Assembly: GCF_024707125.1 (NCBI RefSeq)
Contig: NZ_JANQAH010000003.1
Span: 310,001 to 374,000, forward strand
Source of the DNA: Devosia sp.
GTDB lineage: Bacteria; Pseudomonadota; Alphaproteobacteria; Rhizobiales; Devosiaceae
Direction: 5' to 3'
DNA: 64,000 bases
Shown: positions 1 through 9,256 of the stretch, in pieces
How the letters are laid out: every line of letters starts with the position of its first letter
How positions within the stretch are numbered: the first letter of the stretch is position 1
Notes under the pieces: model-generated
Database searches by the model: none
The model's input: only the letters and a program-made list of their open reading frames with translations
What the model was told of the DNA's origin: nothing
Position numbers and translations under genes: made by a program

Positions 1-818
1 CCGGCAAGGCGCTGGGCCTCCATATGGATGTCGATGCGCTCGCCTTTACCGGCTCGGGTCCGGTGGGCCGGAAACTGCTGGAATATTCGGCCCAATCGAA
101 CATCAAGCGGGTGTTTCTCGAGCTGGGCGGCAAGTCGCCCAATGTGGTCTTTGACGATGTCGCCGACATCGACGAGGCGGTGAAGGTGAGCGCGGCGGGG
201 ATTTTCCGCAATTCGGGTCAGGTTTGTGTCGCCGGCTCGCGCCTCATCGTGCAGGAGGGCATTTATGATGCCTTCATGGAAAGGCTCGTGGCAGCGACAG
301 GCAAGATGAAGGTCGGCAATCCGCTTGATCTTGCAAGCGACATCGGGGCTGTCGCCAGCGCCGAACAATTGCAAAAGGACCTCGGCTTTGTCGAAACCGC
401 CCGGGCCGAAGGCGGCACGGTGCTTACGGGCGGCGCGCGGGTGAATGTCGAAAGCGGCGGCTTCTATATGGCGCCAACCATTGTCGCCGATGTTACGCCC
501 GAAATGGCTCTCTCCCGCGAAGAAGTCTTTGGCCCCGTATTGGCCGTGACCCGATTCAAGACGGCGGAAGAAGCGGTGCGCATTGCCAATTCCACCGTCT
601 ATGGCCTGGCCTCGGCGGTCTGGACCTCAAGCCTGACGACGGCGCACACCATGGTTCGCGCCATCAATGCCGGCATTGTGCACGTCAACACCTATGGCGG
701 CTCCGACATGACCGTACCGCTGGGCGGGTTTAAGCAATCCGGCTTCGGGCGCGACAAGTCCTTGCATGCCCTCGACAAATATACCGACCTCAAGACCGCC
801 TGGATCGATCTCAAATGA
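1..818 (+). CDS. Aldehyde dehydrogenase, PuuC-like (5' truncated by window edge)
   Basis: NAD(P)-dependent oxidation of an aldehyde to a carboxylic acid, cytoplasmic. The reading frame is open from base 3, so the start codon lies outside the window and 271 codons are visible. The C-terminal half of an ALDH is clear: FTGSG nucleotide-binding turn, LELGGKSP with the general-base Glu, and NSGQVCVAGSR with the catalytic Cys. The MDVDALAFTGS stretch resembles gamma-glutamyl-gamma-aminobutyraldehyde dehydrogenases (PuuC), but substrate cannot be read from sequence. Its stop overlaps the next start by four bases (ATGA), so it is co-translated with the aminotransferase. That pairing suggests amine or amino-alcohol degradation, which is inference. 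Confidence 0.93.
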   Translation, partial: GKALGLHMDVDALAFTGSGPVGRKLLEYSAQSNIKRVFLELGGKSPNVVFDDVADIDEAVKVSAAGIFRNSGQVCVAGSRLIVQEGIYDAFMERLVAATGKMKVGNPLDLASDIGAVASAEQLQKDLGFVETARAEGGTVLTGGARVNVESGGFYMAPTIVADVTPEMALSREEVFGPVLAVTRFKTAEEAVRIANSTVYGLASAVWTSSLTTAHTMVRAINAGIVHVNTYGGSDMTVPLGGFKQSGFGRDKSLHALDKYTDLKTAWIDLK

Positions 819-2200
819 GCATTGCCGCTTCCAACACGACCAGCATTGACGCCCTGATCGACATCGAGCAGCAGCGCTTTGCCGATGACCATCCTCGCTC
901 GCGAGCGCTGTGGGAGGAAGGCAAGGAACACTTTCTCTATGGCGGTCCCTCGCACTGGATGCGGCGCTGGGCCGGCGGTTTTCCGGTTTATGTCGAGAGT
1001 GCCCGCGGGGCGCGTCTCACCGATGTCGATGGCAAGGCCTATGTCGATTTCTGCCTCGGCGATACCGGCGGCATGTGCGGCCATGCGCCCGAGGCGGTCA
1101 CCGCTGCGGCTGTGGCTCAGCTACAGCGCGGCACCACGACCATGCTGCCGACCGAGGATAGTCTCTGGGTCGGCAAGGAACTCGCACACCGCTTTGGCCT
1201 GCCCTATTGGACCCTGACCACTTCGGCCACCGACGCCAATCGCGGCGCCATCCGCTTTGCCCGCATGGTCACCGGCCGCGACAAGGTGCTGGTCTTTTCC
1301 GGCTGCTATCATGGCGGGGTCGAAGAGGCCCATGTCGAGATCCGCGACGGCAAGGTGGGCCTGCGCAACATGATCCATCCCAATGGTGTCGATCATGCAA
1401 AAGTCTCGAAAGTGGTCGAATTCAACGATGCCGAGGGGTTGAAGGCGGCGCTGGCGGACCGCGACGTCGCGGTCGTGCTGATGGAACCGCTGATGACCAA
1501 TTTCGGCATGATCCCGGTCGCCGAGGGTTTTCATGATCTCGTGCGGGAAGAGACGCGCAAAACTGGCACGTTGCTCATTATCGACGAGACCCACACCATA
1601 TCGAGCGGCCCCGGCGGCTATACGCGCAGCTATGGCCTTGAGCCTGACTTCTTCGTTGCCGGCAAGGCCATTGCCGGCGGCATTCCGGCCGGCATATTCG
1701 GGGTTTCGCAGGAAACCGCCGAGCGCATCTGGCAGGCCGTGCCCTATGTCAATCCGCGCCAGCGCCAATCGGCGCATCTGGGCATTGGCGGCACGCTGGC
1801 CGGCAATGCGCTGACCATTGCCACCTTGCGGGCCGTGCTCGAGTCCATTCTCACCGAGGGCAATTTCGAGGTGATGATCGCCAATGCGCAGCGCCTGGCC
1901 GAAGGCGCGCGCGGCATTATCGCCAAATACAACCTGCCCTGGCATGTCACCCAGATCGGCGCGCGGGCCGAAATCATGTTCACGCCCACGCCACCACGCA
2001 ATGGCGCCGATGTCATCGCCACGCGACGCGGCGATCTCGAAACGCTGCTGCATGCCTTTTACATGAACGAGGGCATTTTGGTGACCCCGTTCCACACCAT
2101 GTTCCTGATGTGTCCGGCAACAACAGCGGAAGATGTCGACCACCACACGCACGTGTTCGAGAAATTCGTGCAGCACGTTACTGCTGCGGGCGTGCTGTGA
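815..2200 (+). CDS. Class III aminotransferase (PLP-dependent, GSAM-like)
   Basis: Pyridoxal-phosphate enzyme of fold type I that moves an amino group between an amine or amino acid and a keto acid or aldehyde. At 461 aa it has the usual length. Motifs seen are the GDTGGMCGH substrate loop near the N-terminus, LLIIDETHT with the cofactor-contacting Asp, and FVAGKAIAGG with the Schiff-base Lys. The family includes glutamate-1-semialdehyde aminomutase, but the catabolic neighbours argue against a haem role. It overlaps the upstream ALDH by ATGA and the downstream SDR by one base (TGATG), so all three belong to one operon. Substrate unknown. Confidence 0.93.
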   Translation: MSIAASNTTSIDALIDIEQQRFADDHPRSRALWEEGKEHFLYGGPSHWMRRWAGGFPVYVESARGARLTDVDGKAYVDFCLGDTGGMCGHAPEAVTAAAVAQLQRGTTTMLPTEDSLWVGKELAHRFGLPYWTLTTSATDANRGAIRFARMVTGRDKVLVFSGCYHGGVEEAHVEIRDGKVGLRNMIHPNGVDHAKVSKVVEFNDAEGLKAALADRDVAVVLMEPLMTNFGMIPVAEGFHDLVREETRKTGTLLIIDETHTISSGPGGYTRSYGLEPDFFVAGKAIAGGIPAGIFGVSQETAERIWQAVPYVNPRQRQSAHLGIGGTLAGNALTIATLRAVLESILTEGNFEVMIANAQRLAEGARGIIAKYNLPWHVTQIGARAEIMFTPTPPRNGADVIATRRGDLETLLHAFYMNEGILVTPFHTMFLMCPATTAEDVDHHTHVFEKFVQHVTAAGVL

Positions 2201-2994
2201 TGGCTTTTTCGCTGGCGGGCAAGGTGGCTCTGGTCACAGGCGGCGGACGCGGCATTGGCGCGGCCATCGCCACGCGCTTTGCCGAGGCCGGCGCGAAAGT
2301 GATTGTCGCGAACCGGACGGTGGAACATGCCGAGAACCTGGCGGATGCGCTAAGCGCGCGCGGGCTCGACGTGGCCCCCCTGCCCCTGCCCGGCACCAGT
2401 CGCGGGGAACTGACCCGGCTTGTCGATGGCATCGCCGAACAGTATGGGCGGCTCGACATTCTGGTCCACAATGCCGGCGGCTGCCCCTGGGCCAGCCTTG
2501 AAGAGCTTGACGAAGAAAAACTCGATGCCGCGCTCGACATCAATCTCAAGGCGACGTTCTGGCTGGTGCAAGCCGCCGTTCCGCACATGAAGCGGCAGAA
2601 GCATGGGCGCATTCTTGTGACGTCGTCGGTTTCGGCGCGCGTGGCCATGGGCGGTGGCGCGCATTATTCGGCCGCCAAGGCCGGCGTAAATGCCTTTATC
2701 AGGGGTGCAGCACTGGAGCTGGCACGCACCGGGATTACCGTCAATGGCGTCGAGCCCGGTTTCATCGCGAAGCCCGGCCGAGGCAAAATGGGAACGCCGG
2801 AGATGATGGCCAAGCTCGGGGCGGCCATCCCCATGGGGCATATGGGTGAGCCCGACGACATCGCCTATGCCATGTTGTTCCTCGCCAGTGATGAGGCCAA
2901 ATACATGACGGGCCAGACCATTGTGGTCGATGGCGGCTCGACCCTTCCCGAAACCGGTTTTGCCGTGGAAGCGCTCTTTGGAGACCAGCAATGA
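2200..2994 (+). CDS. SDR family oxidoreductase
   Basis: Classical short-chain dehydrogenase/reductase, 264 aa, NAD(P)-dependent alcohol/ketone interconversion. Seen: TGGGRGIG cofactor motif near residue 12, HNAGG, the Ser of SSVSAR, and YSAAK (YxxxK) with the catalytic Tyr and Lys. I start it at the ATG at 2200, which overlaps the aminotransferase stop by one base and places the beta-strand FSLAGKVALVTGG right at the N-terminus. An in-frame upstream start at 2110 would add 30 residues of out-of-frame-looking sequence. Its stop overlaps the next SDR by four bases. Confidence 0.92.
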   Translation: MAFSLAGKVALVTGGGRGIGAAIATRFAEAGAKVIVANRTVEHAENLADALSARGLDVAPLPLPGTSRGELTRLVDGIAEQYGRLDILVHNAGGCPWASLEELDEEKLDAALDINLKATFWLVQAAVPHMKRQKHGRILVTSSVSARVAMGGGAHYSAAKAGVNAFIRGAALELARTGITVNGVEPGFIAKPGRGKMGTPEMMAKLGAAIPMGHMGEPDDIAYAMLFLASDEAKYMTGQTIVVDGGSTLPETGFAVEALFGDQQ

Positions 2995-3764
2995 GTGGTC
3001 GTTTGCATGGCAAGACCGCCATGATCGTCGGCGCTGCCACCGGCATGGGCCGCGCCACCGCCGAACGCTTTGCGGCCGAAGGCGCCGGTCTCGTGTTGTT
3101 CGGGCTTGGGGGCGCAATGCTCGACGAGGTTGCGCGCGCCACCAATGGACGAGCCATGCATGGGGACGTCACAGCGCGAGCCGAAGTCGAAGCGGCTATG
3201 GCGGCCTGCACGGACAGGCTCGACATCGTGGTCAATGCCGCCGGCATCATTCTCACTGATGACCCCGAAACAGTAACTGATGAAGGCTGGGAACGCACCT
3301 TTGCCGTTAACACGACCGGCGCCATGAATGTGTGTCGCGCGGCGTTGCCACAGCTCCGGCAGCGGGGTGGCGCAATCGTCAATATCGCTTCGGTTGCGGC
3401 CTTCAATAGCGGCCCCGGCATGGCGAGCTATGCCGCGAGCAAGGCAGCGCTGGTTGCCTATACCCGTTCCATCGCCAATGCCTATGGGGCCGATTGCGTG
3501 CGGGCCAATGTACTGGCGCCCGGCTGGGTGAGAACGCCGATGAGCGAAATGGAAATGGACGAACTGGCGCGCCGCAATGGTACGAGCCGCGAGGAAGAAT
3601 TCGAACTGGTACGCCAGCGCATCGGCCTCAAGCGCATCGCCGACGCTTCCGAAATCGCCGCCTGCTGCCTGTTTCTGGCCAGCGATGAGGCTTCGTTCGT
3701 CACGGGGGCCGTCCTGCTCGCCGATGGCGGCGGGCGCGCTCCGGTGAGCAATCGGGCGGTGTAG
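2991..3764 (+). CDS. SDR family oxidoreductase
   Basis: Second classical SDR of the operon, 257 aa. It has a slightly divergent cofactor loop (VGAATGMGRA), NAAG, the catalytic Ser in NIASVAA and YAASK with Tyr and Lys. The start overlaps the stop of the preceding SDR (ATGA), so it is translationally coupled. Having two SDRs beside an aminotransferase and ALDH suggests successive oxidation of a side chain or ring alcohol. The substrate is not known. A putative AraC regulator starts 26 bases after the stop. Confidence 0.92.
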   Translation: MSGRLHGKTAMIVGAATGMGRATAERFAAEGAGLVLFGLGGAMLDEVARATNGRAMHGDVTARAEVEAAMAACTDRLDIVVNAAGIILTDDPETVTDEGWERTFAVNTTGAMNVCRAALPQLRQRGGAIVNIASVAAFNSGPGMASYAASKAALVAYTRSIANAYGADCVRANVLAPGWVRTPMSEMEMDELARRNGTSREEEFELVRQRIGLKRIADASEIAACCLFLASDEASFVTGAVLLADGGGRAPVSNRAV

Positions 3765-3790
3765 GACTTGACCCCAGAGATCAGGCGCTA

Positions 3791-4780
3791 TTGTCTGATC
3801 CCATCCAACGGCTGTGGGAGGCGGAGTTGGAACTGTTGCACAATCAGAGCCTTGTCCGGCAGAACTGGACCGCGACGCCCTATGAGCAATGGGCGGACGA
3901 TCTCCATTCGATCTGCGGCCATTTCAACCCGGTGACCGTTGCCCGTGGCGACAAGGTTTTCGGGGCCGCGCGCGGCATCGATGTGGGCGGCATGAGCTTT
4001 GCCCATGTCTCCAACAATCTCGACCGCGTGCATCGCTCGATGGAAGACATCCGACGCGACAGCAATGAACACCTATTCCTCATTGTCCAGATCGAGGGGT
4101 GGTGCGGTGTGGAGCATTTTGGGCGACAGAACCGGCTGGAAGTCGGCGATTGCATTCTGGTGGATTCCACCAAGCCCACAACCTTCCATTTCGAGGGGCA
4201 GTTTTCCAACCACCTCTCCATGCACCTGCCCCGCCAGGGGATGTATTCCGATGTGCGGATCGACTTCGATATCGCGCGAAAGCTCAGCTCTGGCGACCCC
4301 ATGGCGATCATGCTGTGCGCCCTGATCGCCAAGATCATGTCCGCGCCCGCCTCCAGCGCCGGCTCGCCGCATTTGCGCGAACTGATCTTCAATGCCACAC
4401 GCCAAGCCTTCATTTCCGAAGGCGAGCCGGAGCCGGTAGGCGTCAATGACGGCGCGACCAAGCGGCTCGAAATCGTCGATGTACTGATCGACCGGCACCT
4501 GACCGAAAGCGATCTCGGCGCAAAATGGCTGGCGACACAGGTGGGCGTGTCGATCAGGACGCTGCAGGAGGATTTTCAGGGGCTCGGGGTGACCTGCACC
4601 ACCGTCATCCGCGACAAGCGACTTCGCCTTGCACGGGAAAAGATCGAGCAGATCCGTAGCGGCCAATCCAACCTGACCATTGCCGAGGTGGCCTATTCCA
4701 CCGGCTTTAACGACATCTCCTATTTCAACCGCAGTTTTAAGGAGATGTTTGAATGCGCCCCGCGGGACCTGCTGCGCTGA
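3791..4780 (+). CDS. AraC family transcriptional regulator (FeaR-like)
   Basis: DNA-binding activator, 329 aa. The N-terminal two thirds resemble the AraC-binding-like domain of FeaR-type regulators (WTATPYEQWADDLHS near residue 25, then a cupin-like core with SNHLSMHLPR). The C-terminal 110 residues carry two helix-turn-helix units ending in the AraC signature FNDISYFNRSFKEMF. I use the TTG start at 3791 because no ATG gives the expected N-terminus. FeaR-like proteins typically activate aldehyde dehydrogenase genes, so the ALDH starting about 100 bases downstream is a likely target (inference). Confidence 0.85.
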   Translation: MSDPIQRLWEAELELLHNQSLVRQNWTATPYEQWADDLHSICGHFNPVTVARGDKVFGAARGIDVGGMSFAHVSNNLDRVHRSMEDIRRDSNEHLFLIVQIEGWCGVEHFGRQNRLEVGDCILVDSTKPTTFHFEGQFSNHLSMHLPRQGMYSDVRIDFDIARKLSSGDPMAIMLCALIAKIMSAPASSAGSPHLRELIFNATRQAFISEGEPEPVGVNDGATKRLEIVDVLIDRHLTESDLGAKWLATQVGVSIRTLQEDFQGLGVTCTTVIRDKRLRLAREKIEQIRSGQSNLTIAEVAYSTGFNDISYFNRSFKEMFECAPRDLLR

Positions 4781-4881
4781 GGCGCTACCGCGCTTTTGTC
4801 CAAATCGCGCCGCGCCCGTTTCCAAGACGGGGCCAATTCACCGTCCCATAGTGCTCCCAAAAATCGGGGGAGAAACCGGAC

Positions 4882-6288
4882 ATGAATTCTTACAATCTCT
4901 TCATTGGCGGTCGGTCTGTGCCGACAGCCGAGCATGCCGAGGTCAAAAACCCGTCGACGGGAGCAGTCGTCGGCCTGATGCCGCTGGCGAGCAAGAAGCA
5001 GCTTGATGAGGCCGTTGCCGCCGCGCGTGAAGCCTTCAAGAGCTGGAGCAAGACCGATGACGCGGAGCGGCAGCGTGCCTGCCACGCCATTGCCGATCTG
5101 ATCCAGGCCAATTCCGAAGACATCGCGCAGCTTCTTACCCGCGAACAGGGCAAACCGCTCAACGGCCTGGGCTCGCGCTTTGAAATGGGCGGCGCCTATG
5201 CCTGGACGCGCGCCACCGCCGATCTCGTCCTGCCCGTTGAAGTCTTGCAGGACAGCGAGGAAGGAAGGGTGGAGCTGCACCGCAAGCCTATTGGTGTGGT
5301 CGGCTCGATCACGCCGTGGAACTGGCCGGTGATGATCGCCTGCTGGCACATCATCCCGGCGGTGCGGGCGGGCAATACCGTTGTCATAAAACCATCGCCT
5401 TTAACGCCGCTTTCCACCATCCGGCTGGTCGAACTGATCAGCCAGGCCTTGCCGCCCGGCGTCGTCAATGTGGTCACCGGCGAGAACAGTATTGGGGCGG
5501 CGCTCTCGGCCCATCCAGATATCGCCAAGATGACCTTTACCGGCTCGACCGAGACCGGCAAGAAGATCATGTCTTCGGCCGTTGCGACGCTGAAACGCCT
5601 GACGCTTGAGCTGGGCGGCAATGATGCCGGTATCGTGCTGCCCGATGCCGATCCCAAGGCGATTGCCGAGGGGCTGTTCTGGGGCGCCTTCATCAATAAT
5701 GGCCAGACCTGCGCGGCCCTGAAACGCCTTTATGTCCATGACAGCATCTATGACTCGGTCTGCGAGGCGCTGGTTGATTTTGCCCGCACCGTGCCGGTGG
5801 GCGATGGGCAGGATGAAGCCAATCTGCTGGGCCCCGTGCAGAACGAAATGCAGTTCAACAAGGTGCGCGACATGGTGGAGGACGCCAGGGCCAAGGGCGG
5901 GCGCGTTCTTCTCGGTGGCACGCCGAGCAATGGGCCGGGCTATTTCTATCCTATTACGCTCGTTGCCGATGTCGATCATGGCGTGTGGCTCGTGGACGAC
6001 GAGCAGTTTGGTCCGGTGCTGCCGATCATCCGCTATAGCGATATTGACGAGGTCGTTGCTCGCGCCAATGCCAATCCGGCGGGGCTCGGCGGCTCGATCT
6101 GGTCGGCGGATGCGGCCAAGGCCAAGCGCTATGCCACCCAGCTTGAATGTGGCTCGGTCTGGATCAACAAGCACGGCGCCATCCAGCCCAACGCGCCCTT
6201 TGGCGGGGTCAAGCAATCCGGCTTCGGGGTGGAATTCGGTGCCGATGGCCTGAAGGAATTCACCATTCCCCAGACGGTGCTGAGCTGA
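4882..6288 (+). CDS. NAD-dependent aldehyde dehydrogenase
   Basis: Full-length ALDH, 468 aa, oxidising an aldehyde to the acid. Catalytic residues are visible: Asn147 in PWNWP, Glu243 in LELGG and the nucleophile Cys277 in NNGQTCAALKR. FTGSTETGK at about 219-227 is the cofactor loop. A GGGGGAGAAA-type ribosome binding site precedes the ATG. About 100 bases separate it from the AraC gene, room for a promoter. The GMC oxidoreductase begins two bases after the stop, suggesting a relay in which an alcohol is oxidised to an aldehyde by the GMC enzyme and on to the acid by this one. Confidence 0.93.
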   Translation: MNSYNLFIGGRSVPTAEHAEVKNPSTGAVVGLMPLASKKQLDEAVAAAREAFKSWSKTDDAERQRACHAIADLIQANSEDIAQLLTREQGKPLNGLGSRFEMGGAYAWTRATADLVLPVEVLQDSEEGRVELHRKPIGVVGSITPWNWPVMIACWHIIPAVRAGNTVVIKPSPLTPLSTIRLVELISQALPPGVVNVVTGENSIGAALSAHPDIAKMTFTGSTETGKKIMSSAVATLKRLTLELGGNDAGIVLPDADPKAIAEGLFWGAFINNGQTCAALKRLYVHDSIYDSVCEALVDFARTVPVGDGQDEANLLGPVQNEMQFNKVRDMVEDARAKGGRVLLGGTPSNGPGYFYPITLVADVDHGVWLVDDEQFGPVLPIIRYSDIDEVVARANANPAGLGGSIWSADAAKAKRYATQLECGSVWINKHGAIQPNAPFGGVKQSGFGVEFGADGLKEFTIPQTVLS

Positions 6289-6290
6289 CC

Positions 6291-7886
6291 ATGGCGCAGT
6301 TTGACTATATCATCGTCGGTGGCGGATCGGCCGGCTGCGTGCTGGCCAATAGGCTTTCGGAAAACCCGGCGCATAGCGTCCTGCTGATTGAATCGGGCAA
6401 GCGCGACAGCGATCCTTGGATTCACATTCCGGCGACATTCTTCAAGGTTATCGGCAAGGGTGAAGCCATTCACCCCTATGCCTCGGAATCCGAACCGGGC
6501 CTCAATGGCAGGCCCAGCATCGTGCCGCAGGGCAATGTGCTGGGCGGCGGCAGTTCGGTGAATGCGATGATCTATATTCGCGGTCATCGCAACGACTATG
6601 ACCATTGGGCCGAACTGGGCTGCAAGGGCTGGTCCTATGATGATGTGCTGCCTGCGTTCAAATCGCTGGAGAATAACGAAACTCTCGACGGCCCCTTCCA
6701 CGGGCGCAAAGGCAGCCTCTTCGTCTCAAATCCGCGCCACCGCCATCCGCTGAGCCAGGCATTTGTTACCGCCGCCACCGAAACGGGCATTCCCGCCAAT
6801 GCCGATTTCAACGGCGAAAGCCAGACCGGCGCCGGCTTTTATCAAAGCACCACGCATAATGGACGTCGCTGGAGTTCGGCCCAGGCTTTTCTGCGCGAGG
6901 CGGAACAGCGGAAAAACCTGACCATTCTTACCGAAACAAAGGTGCAGCGCATTATCATCGCCGACAAGCGCGCCGTGGCGGTCGAATTGCAGGATGGCAC
7001 AAGGTACGAAGCGCGGCGCGAAATTGCCCTGACCGCGGGCGCTATAGCCACGCCGCGCATTCTGCAGCTTTCGGGCATCGGCAATGGGGCGGAACTCTCG
7101 GCCCTCGGCATTGCTGTGGCGGCCGATCTGCCCGGCGTGGGTGAGAACTATCAGGATCATATGGAAGTGCCCGTACAGGGCGAGACACGCGATCCAGTCT
7201 CTATCCTTGGCCATGATAAGGGCATTACCGCTGCCCTGCACATGCTCAACTACCTGGTGCGCCGCCAGGGTCTTCTCACCTCCAACGTCGTGGAATGCGG
7301 CGGCTTCGTCGATACATCGGGCACCGGCCAGCCGGATGTGCAGTTTCACGTCCTGCCGACGCTGATCGGCTTTGTCGATCGCGAGCCCGAGCCCGGCCAC
7401 GGCCTCTCGATCAATCCCTGCTTCCTGCGCCCGCGCTCGCGCGGCACGATCAAGCTGCGTTCGGCCGACCCGCATGAAAAGCCGCTGTTCAATGCCAATG
7501 CGCTCTCGGACCCGGCGGATGTCGAAACGCTGGTGCGCGGGGTAAACCTCAGCATTCGCATTCTCGAAGCGCCGGCCCTCAAGAACATTCTGAAACGTCG
7601 CGTGCTGCCCAAGCCGGGCGTCGAAAGCGATCCGCAGGCACTGCGCGACTATATCAGGCAAACGGCCAAAACCGTGTTCCATCCCTCGGGAACCGCCCGC
7701 ATGGGCGCCAGGGAGGACCGCATGGCCGTGGTGGGACCGGACCTCAAGGTTCATGGCATCGAGGGCCTGCGCGTCTGCGACGCCTCGGTCATGCCCACCC
7801 TGGTTTCGGGCAATACCAATGCGCCGGTGATGATGATCGCGGCGCGGGCCGCCGCCTTCATGACCGGCAAGGCCATCGCGCGCTGA
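6291..7886 (+). CDS. GMC family FAD-dependent oxidoreductase (choline dehydrogenase-like)
   Basis: Glucose-methanol-choline family flavoprotein, 531 aa, oxidising an alcohol with FAD. The N-terminal dinucleotide motif [18 protein letters not shown], the GGGSSVNAMIYIRG flavin motif, and the C-terminal HPSGTARMG with the conserved active-site His are all present. The ATG at 6291 starts directly at the FAD strand, two bases after the ALDH stop and without a clear ribosome binding site, so translation is probably coupled. It resembles BetA-type choline/alcohol dehydrogenases, but substrate is not predictable. Confidence 0.93.
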   Translation: MAQFDYIIVGGGSAGCVLANRLSENPAHSVLLIESGKRDSDPWIHIPATFFKVIGKGEAIHPYASESEPGLNGRPSIVPQGNVLGGGSSVNAMIYIRGHRNDYDHWAELGCKGWSYDDVLPAFKSLENNETLDGPFHGRKGSLFVSNPRHRHPLSQAFVTAATETGIPANADFNGESQTGAGFYQSTTHNGRRWSSAQAFLREAEQRKNLTILTETKVQRIIIADKRAVAVELQDGTRYEARREIALTAGAIATPRILQLSGIGNGAELSALGIAVAADLPGVGENYQDHMEVPVQGETRDPVSILGHDKGITAALHMLNYLVRRQGLLTSNVVECGGFVDTSGTGQPDVQFHVLPTLIGFVDREPEPGHGLSINPCFLRPRSRGTIKLRSADPHEKPLFNANALSDPADVETLVRGVNLSIRILEAPALKNILKRRVLPKPGVESDPQALRDYIRQTAKTVFHPSGTARMGAREDRMAVVGPDLKVHGIEGLRVCDASVMPTLVSGNTNAPVMMIAARAAAFMTGKAIAR

Positions 7887-7904
7887 CCACGGAGGGAAAC
7901 AATC

Positions 7905-8843
7905 TTGGCCGAAATCCTGCTCGAGCGTGGCACCGGCCGGGATTTCGGTCGGGTTGCCCAAAACCTCTTCGGCAATGTTCGCCTCGATTTTCTGGGCGGC
8001 AATGAGGATGATAGTGACCTGACCTCAGTGCGCTTGGGCGAGTGCCGGTTATCCCGGCTCTCGGCCGGCGCGCATCTGGTTTTTGGAGAGGATGTGGTGC
8101 GCCATTCCTATGACCCGGATGCGGTCAAGCTGATCATTCAGTCGCGCGGCCTCTCCGAAATCGTGCAGGGCGGAAAGAAGGCTCGCATCAGCCGCGATGC
8201 TGCGATCATCTATGATCCGACGCGGCCCTATATGCTCGCCAATCCCGAACCGGTGGAATTGCTGCTGCTGCAAATCCCCCGCGCCGCCCTGCCCGCCGAA
8301 ACTGTCGCGGGCCTCGACCAACCGCGCACCGCCGGCCCGAGCCAGCTCGGGCTGCAAGCCGTGCTGCTTTCCCTGATGCGCTCGACCTTTGACGAGGTCG
8401 AGCGGCTCGATGCTGTCGCCCGCGCCAGCATAGGCCAGACCATGACTGGCCTCGTGCGCACAATGCTTGAGGCCGATCCCATGACCGAGGAGAATGACAC
8501 GACGGGCCTCGATCTGCTGCGCCGCCGCGTCGAAGCCTATTTCCGGGCTAATCTGGAGCGCAGCGATCTCTCCATTGCGGACGTCGCCCGCCGCATGGGC
8601 TGCACGCCGCGCTATGTGTTTCGCGCCTTTGCTGCCGAGGCCACGACGCCTTCGGACTATCTCTGGAACCTGCGGCTCGAAGCGGCGCATCAGCGCCTGC
8701 TCTCGGGCCAATATGCCGGCCAATCCATTTCGGAAATTGCCTTCGGCGTCGGCTTTTCCTCCAGCGCGCATTTTTCCCGCGCCTTTCGCAGCCGCTACGA
8801 TATGGCCCCCCGCGACCTCCGCCGTCAGGCGGAAGGTCGCTGA
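7905..8843 (+). CDS. AraC family transcriptional regulator
   Basis: DNA-binding regulator of 312 aa with a C-terminal double helix-turn-helix domain (SIADVARRMGCTPRYVFRAF, then ISEIAFGVGFSSSAHFSRAF). The N-terminal half is a ligand-sensing region like that of the AraC protein at 3791. The start is TTG at 7905 with a good GGAGG site a few bases upstream. It lies 18 bases after the GMC gene, so it is probably the last gene of that operon and may control it. Its stop is 11 bases from the convergent NTF2-like gene, with no obvious hairpin between. Confidence 0.86.
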   Translation: MAEILLERGTGRDFGRVAQNLFGNVRLDFLGGNEDDSDLTSVRLGECRLSRLSAGAHLVFGEDVVRHSYDPDAVKLIIQSRGLSEIVQGGKKARISRDAAIIYDPTRPYMLANPEPVELLLLQIPRAALPAETVAGLDQPRTAGPSQLGLQAVLLSLMRSTFDEVERLDAVARASIGQTMTGLVRTMLEADPMTEENDTTGLDLLRRRVEAYFRANLERSDLSIADVARRMGCTPRYVFRAFAAEATTPSDYLWNLRLEAAHQRLLSGQYAGQSISEIAFGVGFSSSAHFSRAFRSRYDMAPRDLRRQAEGR

Positions 8844-8854
8844 AGGTTTTGGCA

Positions 8855-9247
8855 TTAGCGCATCGCTTCGGCGATGCGCAGCGTATCGGTGAACTGCTCG
8901 AAACGCCTGAGCAGGCCACCGCTGGCGCCCCAGACATGGACGACGCGGGCATTGAAGGTCTTGCCGGTGCCCTTGTGCTTGGCCGTATAGGTGCCGATAG
9001 CCACGGCATCGTCGCCGGCATCAAGCAGGCGTTCGAGCGTGAAGGTGTAGCCATCGAATTGCTGGCCAAGCACCTCGAAGACATTCTTGAAGATTTCGTC
9101 CTTGCCGACATAGGTGCCAGCGCAGGGGAAACCGTCCATTTCCGTCCAGCGGCAATCGGGCGCTATATCGGCCAGCATGCCGTCGAGGTCATGACGCAGA
9201 TTGGCGTCGTAATGGGCTCTGACGAGTTCGTAGGTGCTGCGCATCAC
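8855..9247 (-). CDS. NTF2-like (SnoaL/ketosteroid-isomerase fold) protein
   Basis: Small protein of 130 aa with the pattern of the SnoaL-like NTF2 fold: an N-terminal helix (YELVRAHYDANLRHD), a curved sheet with WTEMDGFP and GTYVGKDEI, and the final strand FEQFTDTLRI. Members are isomerases, cyclases, dehydratases or binding proteins acting on small hydrophobic molecules. It is the last gene of the SDR, MoaF-like, NTF2 minus-strand group, nine bases after the MoaF-like gene. No catalytic assignment is safe. Confidence 0.8.
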   Translation of the reverse strand: MMRSTYELVRAHYDANLRHDLDGMLADIAPDCRWTEMDGFPCAGTYVGKDEIFKNVFEVLGQQFDGYTFTLERLLDAGDDAVAIGTYTAKHKGTGKTFNARVVHVWGASGGLLRRFEQFTDTLRIAEAMR

Positions 9248-9256
9248 TGAAAATCC

